Assembly (NCBI GenBank): GCA_023458535.1
Contig: JAEWYW010000010.1
Location: 1-62,661, forward strand
Origin: Bacteroidota bacterium
GTDB lineage: Bacteria > Bacteroidota > Bacteroidia > Flavobacteriales > Weeksellaceae
DNA: 62,661 nt
Reading direction: 5' to 3'
Positions 17,578 to 26,199 of this stretch are shown one piece after another. The stretch's first letter is position 1; every line of letters starts with the position of its first letter. Below the pieces are notes generated by a model. That model was not told the origin of the DNA, made no database searches, and worked only from the letters and a program-made list of their open reading frames with translations. Made by a program: the position numbers and the translations under genes.

Positions 17578-18684
17578 CTATTTTAAATTAACAACCACCT
17601 TAGTATTCATTCCTGCACGAAGCTTTTTAGCAATCTCTGGATTGAGTTTTACAAAATCTATCCTCACAGGAAGCCTTTGCACTACTTTTACGAAATTACC
17701 AGTGGCATTATCTGGAGGCAGAATGGAAAAAGAAGAACCTGTAGCAGGTGAAAATGAAGATACTTTTCCTTCAAATTTCTTATCGGGGAATGCATCCAGT
17801 TCAATATCAACTTTTTGACCTTCCACCATTTTTTCTATCTGAGTTTCCTTAAAATTTGCCACCACCCATTTATCGCTATTCCTCACTAAACTGAAAAGCT
17901 GTGAACCTGCTGTGATAAACTGACCGGTTTGGGTAGGCACTTTTGATATTACGCCATCTTCAGGAGCTACAATTACCGTATATGAAAGACTTAGTTTTGC
18001 ATTTTCTACATCTACTTCTCTTTGTTTTACTACTGAATTTGCTACGCCTATCTGCTCTGAGGAAGCGCGCGTTTGAGAATTCACTATACCCGACTGGGTC
18101 GCAGCCTGATTTCTTTGAGAAACCAAAATTTGTAATTGCTTGTCCGCCGCCTGTTTTGCAGCCAAAGCTTGTTCGTATTGTTGCTGAGTGATGGAATGGT
18201 CTTTTATTAGATTAGAATATCTCTTCAAATCTTCACTGGTTTTCCAAACATTTACTTTTGCAGCTTCTATTTGTGCATTTGCAGTGGCCACCGCCGCATT
18301 GGAGGTATTGATATTTTGCGCTGCCGCAGATGTAGACGCTTGAGCAGATGAAACATTTGACCTTGCTGTTTGCAATGCCGCCTCAGCCTGATGAAGAAGC
18401 ACAGTTTGATCTCGGTTATCCAAAACCACCAAAGTATCACCTTTATGCACCAACTGGTTATCTTTCACCTTTACTTCTTTCACATATCCTGAAATTTTCG
18501 AAACTACAGGCGCCATATTGGAAGCAATTTGTGCATCATCGGTTTCTTCATGTGTTAATCCCCAAGAATAAGCACTGTAACCATAAATTCCTCCTCCTAA
18601 AACAATGGCTCCTAAAATGATGGGAAAAATAAAGGATTTTTTCTTTTTAGTTTGACCAGCTTGTGAATCTATATTGTTGTCCAT
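17578..18684 (-). CDS. HlyD/EmrA family membrane fusion protein
   Basis: This 368-residue periplasmic adaptor has a single N-terminal membrane anchor (about 17-38), then the lipoyl/barrel-sandwich halves (ETDDAQIASNMAPVVSKISG near 51-70 and DGVISKVPTQTGQFI later). Between them lies a long Ala/Gln-rich coiled-coil hairpin (about 100-220), and a beta-barrel domain closes it. It links the inner-membrane MFS pump to the outer-membrane channel. The start follows the TolC-like gene by 29 bp, and the MFS gene starts 105 bp after its stop. Confidence 0.94.
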   Translation of the reverse strand: MDNNIDSQAGQTKKKKSFIFPIILGAIVLGGGIYGYSAYSWGLTHEETDDAQIASNMAPVVSKISGYVKEVKVKDNQLVHKGDTLVVLDNRDQTVLLHQAEAALQTARSNVSSAQASTSAAAQNINTSNAAVATANAQIEAAKVNVWKTSEDLKRYSNLIKDHSITQQQYEQALAAKQAADKQLQILVSQRNQAATQSGIVNSQTRASSEQIGVANSVVKQREVDVENAKLSLSYTVIVAPEDGVISKVPTQTGQFITAGSQLFSLVRNSDKWVVANFKETQIEKMVEGQKVDIELDAFPDKKFEGKVSSFSPATGSSFSILPPDNATGNFVKVVQRLPVRIDFVKLNPEIAKKLRAGMNTKVVVNLK

Positions 18685-18713
18685 TTTATTGATAGTATTT
18701 TTTTTAATGATTA

Positions 18714-20027
18714 TTATTGAAGATGTAAAACACCTGTTGTTTCCTGAAGTTTGATTTCTGCTAAAACGGCATCTGCTTTGGCATTGATGAAATTAACGTT
18801 GGATGATATTTTAATAGCATTGGCATCCAAAAGATCCGTCATGGTGGCCAAACCGTTATCATATTTATTTTTAGTAATTCTGTAATTTTCGTTAGATTGT
18901 TCCAAAGCTTTTTGATACACTGCAATCTTTCTTTTGGACAATTGTGCGTTTTGATAATCCTGATTTACCGTAATTTTTATCTGATCATTTAAAAGTTCAT
19001 TGGTTGCAGATAACTGTTCCTCCTGTGCTTTTGCGGTTTCAAGACTTGAATTTTTCTTCCAAAGGTTATCGATATTGTACTTAAGACCAATTCCGATATT
19101 GGCAGCGTTGGTAATCGTTAATATTTTTGGAATTTCTGCGGCAACATAACCTCCCGTTAAGCCAACTGTTGGCAAATGTTCAGCTTTAGCTGCTTTTGTG
19201 CCTAGTGCTGCTGCTTTTTTCTGATAATCAATTGCCAATAAATCTTTTCGATTACTGATGGCCTGAGTCATATAATATTCCAATGGTTGATCTTCGAACT
19301 CTTCTTTAATATAATTTTCGTCAATTTCAATCTCCGTCGTTTCTGGCAAACCAAGCAGTAAATCCATATTGATATTAGCGATATTGAAATTATTTTCTGC
19401 TTCTAAAAGTTGGATCTCAATATTTGTCGTTTGTAAATTGGCTTTCAGACGGTCGTTTCGGGCAATTACTCCATTATTTTCCAGTCGCAGAAAAGTGGCA
19501 TCTCGTTCTTGTGATGCAGTTAGATTTTCTTTTAAAACTTTAATAGCCTGCTGAGATTTGAACAGATTATTATAGGCTTGAGAAACATTGTATGCCACAG
19601 CAGTTTTATCGTTTTCAGAATTTAATTTTGATGCTTCGATAAGGTACTCAGCAGATTGAATTCCGTAACGAATTCTTCCACCCGCAAACAGAGGTAACGA
19701 CGCAGAAAGCTGCCCAAGAAAAGCGGAATTGGCTTTAGGAGCATTACTACCCATTCCGCCAGCAGCAATTTTAAAATCTACATCGGCATTAGTGAGTGCA
19801 ATGGCGCTCCCCGACACGGATAAACTTGGAAATTGGTTGTTTTTCGCCTCCAAATATTTTGCAGTGGCCTGCTTTATTTTTGCATCATCTATCTTTAGTG
19901 TCTTGGAGTTTTCTATTCCCAAACGAATGGCTTCATCCAGACTAAGGTGTTTTTTTTCTTGTCCATGGATCGTAATTCCGACGGTCATTACAAAAACAAC
20001 GAACAGGGAATTATGTATGTTCTTCAT
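18714..20027 (-). CDS. TolC family outer membrane efflux channel
   Basis: This 437-residue protein has a signal peptide (ends IHGQ, about residue 22). Two outer-membrane-efflux repeats cover about 28-215 and 240-430, each with long coiled-coil helices (LSLDEAIRLGIENSKTLK at the start, QSNENYRITKNKYDNGLATMTDLLDANA near the end). It forms a trimeric channel across the outer membrane for the tripartite pump. Its first 17 bases overlap the 3' end of tetR, so the regulator and pump share one transcript. Confidence 0.93.
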   Translation of the reverse strand: MKNIHNSLFVVFVMTVGITIHGQEKKHLSLDEAIRLGIENSKTLKIDDAKIKQATAKYLEAKNNQFPSLSVSGSAIALTNADVDFKIAAGGMGSNAPKANSAFLGQLSASLPLFAGGRIRYGIQSAEYLIEASKLNSENDKTAVAYNVSQAYNNLFKSQQAIKVLKENLTASQERDATFLRLENNGVIARNDRLKANLQTTNIEIQLLEAENNFNIANINMDLLLGLPETTEIEIDENYIKEEFEDQPLEYYMTQAISNRKDLLAIDYQKKAAALGTKAAKAEHLPTVGLTGGYVAAEIPKILTITNAANIGIGLKYNIDNLWKKNSSLETAKAQEEQLSATNELLNDQIKITVNQDYQNAQLSKRKIAVYQKALEQSNENYRITKNKYDNGLATMTDLLDANAIKISSNVNFINAKADAVLAEIKLQETTGVLHLQ

Positions 20028-20637
20028 AACCTAAAAGGTGTTTTAAAATATTTTTAATGTGTTGATTGAGTTCTTTGTAAAAATCCTCCTCAAAAGATTC
20101 ATCCCTTCCTTTTACACCCAAAAATTCTTTATACATTTTCTTGGTGTTAATGGAAAAGAAGAGGGTTCCACTAATGGTACTGTGAAGCAGATAGCTCGGA
20201 ACTTTATTTTTGAAAACTCCTTTTTCACAGCCTTCTTCCAGTAATTGAGAATACATCGTCATGAAACTGAGCTTGGTTTCCCTAAGCATTTTTTTAATGC
20301 TTGGATTATTGGTATGAAGCTGTTCGCGCTGCATAATGATGTAGTAATCTTTATTGGTCTTTATATTTTCAGAAAATCTTTCTATAATCAGAATAAGTTT
20401 CTCCCATTCATTAATATCCGTTCTGGAGAGTACTTCACTGGCAAAATTTCTGCTCTGGTTGGCCCTGTACATCAATACTTCTTCATAGAGTTTTTCCTTG
20501 GATCCGAAATAATAGGAAATCATCGAGATGTTCACATCTGCCGCAGAAGAGATTTCTCTCGTAGAGGTTCCTTTAAAGCCTTTCTGGGCAAAAAGTTTCT
20601 CGGCAGCAAAAAGTATATTTTCTTCTTTCGTCAGCAT
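20011..20637 (-). CDS. TetR/AcrR family repressor of the efflux operon
   Basis: With the ATG at 20637 the protein has 208 residues. The helix-turn-helix is at about 22-45 (GTSTREISSAADVNISMISYYFGSKE, read in parts), preceded by ILFAAEKLFAQKGFKG, the standard TetR N-terminus. The C-terminal ligand domain is divergent, as usual. An earlier TTG at 20670 is rejected because it lies upstream of the promoter's -7 box. As first gene of the operon, with a palindrome over its promoter, it very probably represses itself and the pump until an inducer binds. Confidence 0.93.
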   Translation of the reverse strand: MLTKEENILFAAEKLFAQKGFKGTSTREISSAADVNISMISYYFGSKEKLYEEVLMYRANQSRNFASEVLSRTDINEWEKLILIIERFSENIKTNKDYYIIMQREQLHTNNPSIKKMLRETKLSFMTMYSQLLEEGCEKGVFKNKVPSYLLHSTISGTLFFSINTKKMYKEFLGVKGRDESFEEDFYKELNQHIKNILKHLLGYEEHT

Positions 20638-20656
20638 TTTGTCTTTTTTAGCGATG

Positions 20657-20686
20657 CAAATGTAAAACAAAACGCAAATAAATCAA
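20657..20686 (-). promoter_or_regulatory. promoter of the tetR-tolC-hlyD-MFS operon
   Basis: TTG (20684-20686) and TACATTTG (20657-20664) on the minus strand are separated by 19 bp, which agrees exactly with the Bacteroidetes TTG-N19-TAnnTTTG pattern. The TTG lies inside the palindromic operator. Confidence 0.75.
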
Positions 20687-20705
20687 TCGTTTGATTGATT
20701 TATTT
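20676..20705. promoter_or_regulatory. perfect palindromic TetR operator
   Basis: AAATAAATCAATC and its exact reverse complement GATTGATTTATTT flank a four-base centre (GTTT), making a 30-bp site. It overlaps the upstream promoter element of the efflux operon, so a bound TetR dimer would block RNA polymerase. That the neighbouring TetR binds here is inference. Confidence 0.75.
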
Positions 20706-21047
20706 TTTCGAAATAATCACACAACATTATTGATGTTATCTAAAATATAAAATAGAGGTATAATTGTGATTTGAGCTGGTGAAAAAGCTGATTGACAAGT
20801 AAAAAGTTCTATTTGAATATTATAGAAAGTCTAAGAAACAATGAAATTATTAATAAAATGACAATCAAATCAAACCTCACAAAAAGTATGGGCATTAATT
20901 CAGACAGCGTGGAGACGATGCTTTTTCTCGGAACTCAAGTAATACAAGTAATATTTGAAATTAAAAAGCAGCAGCGGCTAAATATTTCTAACCTTATCAA
21001 CAATTATTTCACCCTGAGTTTTGTTAATACTATGTTAGCTGACGTTT
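20706..21047. other. 342-bp region without a convincing gene
   Basis: This lies between the efflux operon promoter and the 3' end of the gene at 21048. It is AT-rich. A plus-strand open frame (TTG at 20792 to 21112) runs through it and overlaps the next gene antisense, but has no promoter box, domain or natural codon pattern. It may hold a decayed gene. I see no RNA structure or repeat. Confidence 0.4.
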
Positions 21048-21488
21048 TCACTTTCTGTTTAGAATCTCTGTGCAAATATTCCTTCCTTCATTACACCAAA
21101 ATTCTAATATGATATAATTTGGACTAGTTTCAACTAATTCATAAACTGTCTTCCCGCCAATTTTATAAAGACTTTCATTAATATCTAATTTTGATCTGAT
21201 TTTTATGATTTCTTTTTCAAACTTACATTTCTCTAAATATTTAACTCTACTTTTTATAATGATCTGACTATTCCCATATACTTCAGTCATATGATTTTTA
21301 TTAATTTTAATTTGATATGGTAAAGATGCTGAATCAGTGTTTGAATCTTCATTTTTAAAAAATCCTTTCTTTAAAACTGTGCAGTTTGGACTTTTATCAG
21401 AATTCTCAAAGTAATTCCTTCGCTGTGATTGAATTAAGATTGGGAAAATTAAAATAATAACTGGATAATACATTCTTTTTGATGTCAT
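21048..21488 (-). CDS. hypothetical exported protein
   Basis: This 146-residue protein has a hydrophobic N-terminus (YYPVIILIFPILIQSQ) that looks like a signal peptide ending near residue 22. The rest is basic and unrecognised, with three cysteines (in SPNCTVL, EKCKF and EFWCNEGRNIC, the last segment holding two). The start follows the holB stop by 12 bp on the same strand, so it may ride on that transcript. No known domain; the function cannot be stated. Confidence 0.6.
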   Translation of the reverse strand: MTSKRMYYPVIILIFPILIQSQRRNYFENSDKSPNCTVLKKGFFKNEDSNTDSASLPYQIKINKNHMTEVYGNSQIIIKSRVKYLEKCKFEKEIIKIRSKLDINESLYKIGGKTVYELVETSPNYIILEFWCNEGRNICTEILNRK

Positions 21489-21500
21489 ATAAAATGTCAG

Positions 21501-22622
21501 TTAACTATTTGATTTATGAATATAGCGGGAAAGTTTAATGCCTAAATCTGTCCAGATTATTTTCGGATTTCCATTGCGGGTAAGATGTAAATCGGCAGTT
21601 GACAATTCTTCCAGGATACTTTCTATATTGGCTCCACTGATGAATTTTGAAAAGCTTTCCCAGTTAAATCCATTGACATTAATTTTTTTATAAACCAAGT
21701 CTTCAGACTGATAGTTTTGCAGTAGCGCCAATCTGAAAATTTCTGAACAGTAATTAAGAAAATTCTTTTGTTTCTCACGATTCCAGCTGGCTATTTCCCG
21801 AGCCCAAAAAATAATATTCTTTAAAAATTCTGGTTTTTTCTTTACCTGAAAGGCATCCCTCACCCATTGCACGAATAACGCTTCAAAATTTGCATCTTTG
21901 TTGACAGACTGCGCAAGTTTTAAGGCCTCATTGAGGTTGCCCTGGGCTTCATGAACAATTTCTGTAATTTTCGATGCATCCAAATCTTGATGCAGAGAGA
22001 GGAATTGCTGCAAATCCTCATCCTGAATACGGGGAACATCTATCACCTGCGTTCTGCTCAAAATAGTGGGTAGAATATCACTCGTATTTTCTGCAGTTAA
22101 AAGAATGACCGTTTTTTCTGGCGGCTCCTCCAAAAATTTCAGGAATTTATTGGCTGCCGAAGTATTCATTTTATCAGCACGCCAAACTATAAGAATTTTA
22201 GTACCACCTTCGTAACTTTTCAATGCAAACTTTTGGTTTTGATCTTCAATTTCGTCCGCTGAAATAAAAAACTGCTTGTTTTCGGAATCTAAAAAACTCG
22301 TCCAATCATCAAAACTGGAATAAGGTGAAGCCATCATCATTTCTCTGAAAGCATCAAATTTCATCTTGCTCAAAGAGTTTTTATTCTCTGTAAAGACTGG
22401 AAAAGAGAAATGCAGATCGAGATGGTTAAGATGTTCCACCTTGGAGGCAGCGTGCTCATTTTCCTGTTTCAAAATTTCTTTTGCGTAGGCCAATGCAAGC
22501 GGAAAAGCACCGTAACCATCCTTTCCAATAAATAACTGTGCATGGCTGATGCGGTTTTCGGTGATGCTCTGTTGAAGTACTTGTTGCAGCTGAGTTTGAC
22601 CGGCAATATTCTCCCAATTCAT
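21501..22622 (-). CDS. holB: DNA polymerase III delta' subunit
   Basis: This 373-residue AAA+ clamp-loader subunit starts with WENIAGQTQLQQVLQQS and contains ISHAQLFIGKDGYGAFPLALAYA. The latter is a degenerate P-loop lacking the Lys, as expected for the non-ATPase delta' role. Sensor-type segments KFLKFLEEPPEKTVILLTAEN and LPTILSRTQVIDVPR are clear. The zinc-binding cysteines of DnaX/E. coli delta' are missing, which is common in Bacteroidetes. A TATCTTTG box lies four bases before the ATG. Confidence 0.9.
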   Translation of the reverse strand: MNWENIAGQTQLQQVLQQSITENRISHAQLFIGKDGYGAFPLALAYAKEILKQENEHAASKVEHLNHLDLHFSFPVFTENKNSLSKMKFDAFREMMMASPYSSFDDWTSFLDSENKQFFISADEIEDQNQKFALKSYEGGTKILIVWRADKMNTSAANKFLKFLEEPPEKTVILLTAENTSDILPTILSRTQVIDVPRIQDEDLQQFLSLHQDLDASKITEIVHEAQGNLNEALKLAQSVNKDANFEALFVQWVRDAFQVKKKPEFLKNIIFWAREIASWNREKQKNFLNYCSEIFRLALLQNYQSEDLVYKKINVNGFNWESFSKFISGANIESILEELSTADLHLTRNGNPKIIWTDLGIKLSRYIHKSNS

Positions 22623-22626
22623 GTTT

Positions 22627-22634
22627 CAAAGATA
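22627..22634 (-). promoter_or_regulatory. -7-like box directly before holB
   Basis: TATCTTTG on the minus strand, four bases from the ATG. If used, the mRNA would be leaderless. No TTG partner seen. Confidence 0.35.
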
Positions 22635-22759
22635 AAAAATATTGAGAGATGTTGAAACACCACGGAGTGCTTTAAAGGCGCTTAACAAACTTTAACCAAA
22701 CTAAATTTTTACAATTCAGTATTATTTAAGATATTTGCGCATTGTTTTAAAAATAAAGA

Positions 22760-24046
22760 ATGAAAAAAATCTTTGCACTGTCATTCATTGCAGTTGGATA
22801 TTTCTTACATGCTCAAAGTATCGGTAATTCACCATATGCAGCATTCGGAATTGGAGATGTGAAGTTTGATAACACCATAGAAACTTCTTCTATGGGAGGA
22901 ATTTCAACAGCTTATATTAGTGATTTTACTAGTAGCTTCAACTTCGGAAACCCTGCGAACAACGGAAATTTTGATCTTACAAGCATTAAAGTGGAAGCCA
23001 CCAATGAAAACAACTACTTTAAAACAAATTATGAAAATATGAAGGCTACCAAGCATTCTACATATTTATCTAATATTTCCTTAGCGTTCCCAGTTTCTCC
23101 TAAAGTTAAAGTAGGATTGGCCTACCAGCCATATAGTTCAAAGAGTTATGACATTGTGAGAACTTCTCAGTTTAGTAACAGTACCACAAATCCTACCTCA
23201 CAGGTTAATCACTTTACTGGTAGTGGAAGTTTGAACACGTTTCAAATAGCAGTGGGATACAAAGTGACACCAGAATTTTCTTTGGGAGCAAAGGCCAATT
23301 ATTATTTTGGAGATTTGCACGACAAAGATGAATTTACCATTACAGGTGCCGAACTCATCAATGGTTATGAAACCATCAATAAAATAAGAACTTTCAATTT
23401 TACGTTGGGTGCGAGTTACCAAGCTTTAATGAAGATGGATCATAAGCTTACTTTTGGTGCAACTACTACTTTCGGAAACACTAAAAATCCGACTACGCAG
23501 TACACTAACAGTACCTATTTCTTGGATGCGAACGGTGAAAAAGCCAACGAAACCATAATAGAACAGATCAATACTAAAACTAAAAATCTAATTCCTTTCC
23601 AAGCGTCTATTGGTGCTGGTTATGGTGAGGAGAACAGATGGTTTATATCTGGACAGTTTGATTACAAAAAGGCGGAAGATGTTTTCTATTTCGGTCGTTC
23701 ACTGGATATGAAAGACTCGTATAGACTGGCAGCAGGTGGTTGGTGGTTACCCAACTACAACAATTTTAGAAATTACTTCTCGAGAGTGGTATACAGATAT
23801 GGAGCTTACTACGAGAAAGGAAGTTTGGTTTTGGCCGATAAGTCTATTAACGAATTTGGTGTAACTTTTGGAGCATTATTTCCGTTTAAAAACAGCAGTG
23901 TTACTAGAATGTCTGGCCTAGAATTAGGTGTTGAACTGGGTAAAAGAGGAACCACACAAAATAATTTAATCAACCAAAATTTTATCAATCTGAAGATAGG
24001 TTTGAATTTTGCTGATAAGTGGTTCAGAAAACAACTTTATAACTAA
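22760..24046 (+). CDS. outer membrane beta-barrel protein
   Basis: This 428-residue protein has a signal peptide (MKKIFALSFIAVGYFLHAQ) and then alternating, aromatic-ended beta strands. The opening SIGNSPYAAFGIGDVKFDN..SSMGGISTAYIS and repeated 'LGAKANYYFGD' and 'VELGKRG' type strands resemble FadL/PorV-like barrels of Bacteroidetes. The role is unknown; transport or assembly in the outer membrane is likely. It is the first gene of a tight unit with lptC and anmK: its stop is one base from the lptC start. Confidence 0.8.
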   Translation: MKKIFALSFIAVGYFLHAQSIGNSPYAAFGIGDVKFDNTIETSSMGGISTAYISDFTSSFNFGNPANNGNFDLTSIKVEATNENNYFKTNYENMKATKHSTYLSNISLAFPVSPKVKVGLAYQPYSSKSYDIVRTSQFSNSTTNPTSQVNHFTGSGSLNTFQIAVGYKVTPEFSLGAKANYYFGDLHDKDEFTITGAELINGYETINKIRTFNFTLGASYQALMKMDHKLTFGATTTFGNTKNPTTQYTNSTYFLDANGEKANETIIEQINTKTKNLIPFQASIGAGYGEENRWFISGQFDYKKAEDVFYFGRSLDMKDSYRLAAGGWWLPNYNNFRNYFSRVVYRYGAYYEKGSLVLADKSINEFGVTFGALFPFKNSSVTRMSGLELGVELGKRGTTQNNLINQNFINLKIGLNFADKWFRKQLYN

Positions 24047-24047
24047 T

Positions 24048-24644
24048 ATGTGTTTCAAAAAACATATCAAAATAAAAAATATAGCATACCTTTTTAGTTG
24101 TGCTATATTTTTTATATTGACTTCGTGTGAGGAAGATTTGACAAAAACCAACAACAACCAGAAGAAAAACTTTCCCACCCAAGTTATTCATAATGCCAAC
24201 ATTATACAGCGAGATTCTGGCGTAATCACTCTTCGTGCATCGGCTCCTATTATCGAAAAATACGAACTGATGGAACCTTCCTACATTGTTGCAAAAAAAG
24301 GAATAAAGCTTGAATTTTACGACAAAAAGAAACCCGATACTCCAGGAACACTTTCTGCGAAATATGCAAGAATTTTCGAGGAAAAACAGTTTTATGAAGC
24401 CAAAGGCGATGTAAGAATTCGCACCAACGAAAATCAGAGGTTTGCTATGCAAAGTGTATATTGGAATCAGAAAGAAAGGCTGGTTTACACCAAAGATACG
24501 GTGTATGTAACATTAGAGGATGGTTCTACCCTGCAGGGCAATCATGGTATGAAAGCCAAAGATGATTTCTCAGAATACACCTTCTTCAATGGTTCTGCAG
24601 ATTTCAATGCACAAAAATTACAGATGTCACCCGCACAAAAATAA
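24048..24644 (+). CDS. lptC: LPS export protein LptC
   Basis: This 198-residue protein starts at the ATG at 24048, one base after the preceding stop. The N-terminus ends in a lipobox-like FILTSC (Cys about 26), so it may be lipid-anchored, unlike the membrane-spanning E. coli protein. The LptC/OstA-like body shows SAPIIEKYELMEPSYIVAKKGIKLEFYDKK, the segment EEKQFYEAKGDVRI, and VYTKDTVYVTLEDGSTLQGN. It would connect the LptBFG transporter to the periplasmic bridge. The partner lpt genes are not in this window. Confidence 0.85.
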   Translation: MCFKKHIKIKNIAYLFSCAIFFILTSCEEDLTKTNNNQKKNFPTQVIHNANIIQRDSGVITLRASAPIIEKYELMEPSYIVAKKGIKLEFYDKKKPDTPGTLSAKYARIFEEKQFYEAKGDVRIRTNENQRFAMQSVYWNQKERLVYTKDTVYVTLEDGSTLQGNHGMKAKDDFSEYTFFNGSADFNAQKLQMSPAQK

Positions 24645-24645
24645 T

Positions 24646-25689
24646 ATGGAATATTTCGCAATAGGTTTAATGTCTGGAACAAGTTTAGATGGTTTGGATA
24701 TTTGCTATGCAAAATTCGCCAAAAAGGACAACTGGGAGTTTCAGATCATACATGCGGAGACGATTCCATACAACGAAGAATGGGAAAAATTACTCCGAAA
24801 TGCCATTTATTGTAGCGCTGAAGATTTATTCGAACTCAATTCTAGATACGGTTATTTATTAGGACAACTAACCCGAGATTTCATCCATCAATATCATATC
24901 AAAAAGGTTGATATTGTATCTTCTCATGGCCATACCGTTTTTCATCAGCCTCAAAAGAAATTTACGGTTCAAATCGGTGATGGAAGAGCTATTCAACAGA
25001 TGATTAAACTTCCCATTGCCTATGATTTTAGGTCGCAAGATGTTATAATGGGCGGGAACGGCGCACCATTGGTGCCTATTGGCGATGAACTTTTATTTCA
25101 CGAGTTTGATGCATGTGTCAATCTCGGTGGTTTCTCCAATATTTCTTTCAAAAAAAACAATCAGCGGATTGCATTTGATATTTCACCTGCAAACATTGTA
25201 TTAAATGATCTTGCTCAAAAATTCGGCAAAAATTACGATGAGAACGGTGAAATTGCGAAAAATGGAAGTGTTAGTGATGAATTGCTACATCAACTCAACT
25301 CTTTAGATTACTATCAACAAGCTCCACCCAAATCTCTCGGTTTAGAATGGTGCATTAACAATATATTTCCACTGATTGAAGGTTTAGATGCACAAACGGC
25401 AATTTCTACTTTTACAGAACACATCGCAGAGCAAATTTCAATAGTCATCAATGAACATAATCTTCAGAATGTTTTGTTTACAGGAGGAGGAACTTTCAAC
25501 CGTTTTTTAATGGAAACCATCCAGATGAAAACCAACGCAGCAATTATTATCCCAAATGAGAGTATTATCAACTTCAAAGAAGCTTTAATATTTGCGTTTA
25601 TGGGCATTTTAAGACTCAGAAACGAAAACAATGTTCTCTCCTCAGCTACAGGAAGTTCTCACGACCACTGTTCTGGCATCTTGATTTAA
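24646..25689 (+). CDS. anmK: anhydro-N-acetylmuramic acid kinase
   Basis: The ATG at 24646, one base after the lptC stop, gives 347 residues and places the family opening IGLMSGTSLDGLD at the N-terminus. Further hallmarks: VSSHGHTVFHQP, VQIGDGRAIQ, FRSQDVIMGGNGAPLVPIGD and LFTGGGTFN. The enzyme phosphorylates and opens 1,6-anhydro-MurNAc released during murein turnover, giving MurNAc-6-P. It belongs with the cell-envelope theme of the two upstream genes. Confidence 0.95.
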   Translation: MEYFAIGLMSGTSLDGLDICYAKFAKKDNWEFQIIHAETIPYNEEWEKLLRNAIYCSAEDLFELNSRYGYLLGQLTRDFIHQYHIKKVDIVSSHGHTVFHQPQKKFTVQIGDGRAIQQMIKLPIAYDFRSQDVIMGGNGAPLVPIGDELLFHEFDACVNLGGFSNISFKKNNQRIAFDISPANIVLNDLAQKFGKNYDENGEIAKNGSVSDELLHQLNSLDYYQQAPPKSLGLEWCINNIFPLIEGLDAQTAISTFTEHIAEQISIVINEHNLQNVLFTGGGTFNRFLMETIQMKTNAAIIIPNESIINFKEALIFAFMGILRLRNENNVLSSATGSSHDHCSGILI

Positions 25690-25715
25690 AAGAACCTCAA
25701 CTTTAAGATTAAATC

Positions 25716-26174
25716 TTACTTGATGAAGGTGTATTTTAAATAATCACTTATGCCATCATTATTAGAATCGTAATTATCGTTAACAAATACCACCAATTTA
25801 TTTGCTGTAAGTGCAAGAACTTTAGATTCCATATTACCCATTACCAACTTTTGCGTTGAAGAATCATAGGTATAACTTTTATTCACCTCACTGAATTTGC
25901 ATTCTGTCCCTACCATATTATAATCTTTCGCGATATATGCTCCATTAGACTTAAATTCATACGTACTGTTGCTTTTGCAAGCATCAGGCAAATAAGTTGA
26001 AATCACAGTAGTTTGATCTGATCCAGAAACAGTTACTGTTCTTTCCATTTTCCAAACTCCTATAAGGTTAGAAGTAGTAGTATCTGGATTAGGAAAATTT
26101 TCATCAGAACAAGACAATTCGGAAGAACAAGACAATAGTGTCAAAGAAGTTATGGTAAGTAGTATTTTTTTCAT
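25716..26174 (-). CDS. lipocalin-like lipoprotein, paralogue of 11550-12032
   Basis: The ATG at 26174 gives 152 residues with a lipobox LTLLSC (Cys about 16). It has NLIGVWKMERTVTVSGSDQTTVISTYLPDAC early, a middle region with NGAYIAK, and DSNNDGISDYLKYTF at the end, a DxxNDGxxD loop as in calcium-binding repeats. Order and motifs match the lipoprotein at 11550, including the position of the Cys after the first third. Role unknown. It faces anmK tail to tail. Confidence 0.8.
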   Translation of the reverse strand: MKKILLTITSLTLLSCSSELSCSDENFPNPDTTTSNLIGVWKMERTVTVSGSDQTTVISTYLPDACKSNSTYEFKSNGAYIAKDYNMVGTECKFSEVNKSYTYDSSTQKLVMGNMESKVLALTANKLVVFVNDNYDSNNDGISDYLKYTFIK

Positions 26175-26199
26175 AATCAATTTTTAATAAAGTTAAAAA

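Noticed and set aside
15895..20705. Acquired resistance island
   Set aside because: Base composition and codon use look like the neighbours, and there are no mobile elements; the operon appears to be a normal chromosomal pump.
20792..21112. Open frame of 106 codons on the plus strand
   Set aside because: It begins with TTG, has no promoter box or recognisable domain, and its 3' part is antisense to the better-supported gene at 21048-21488.
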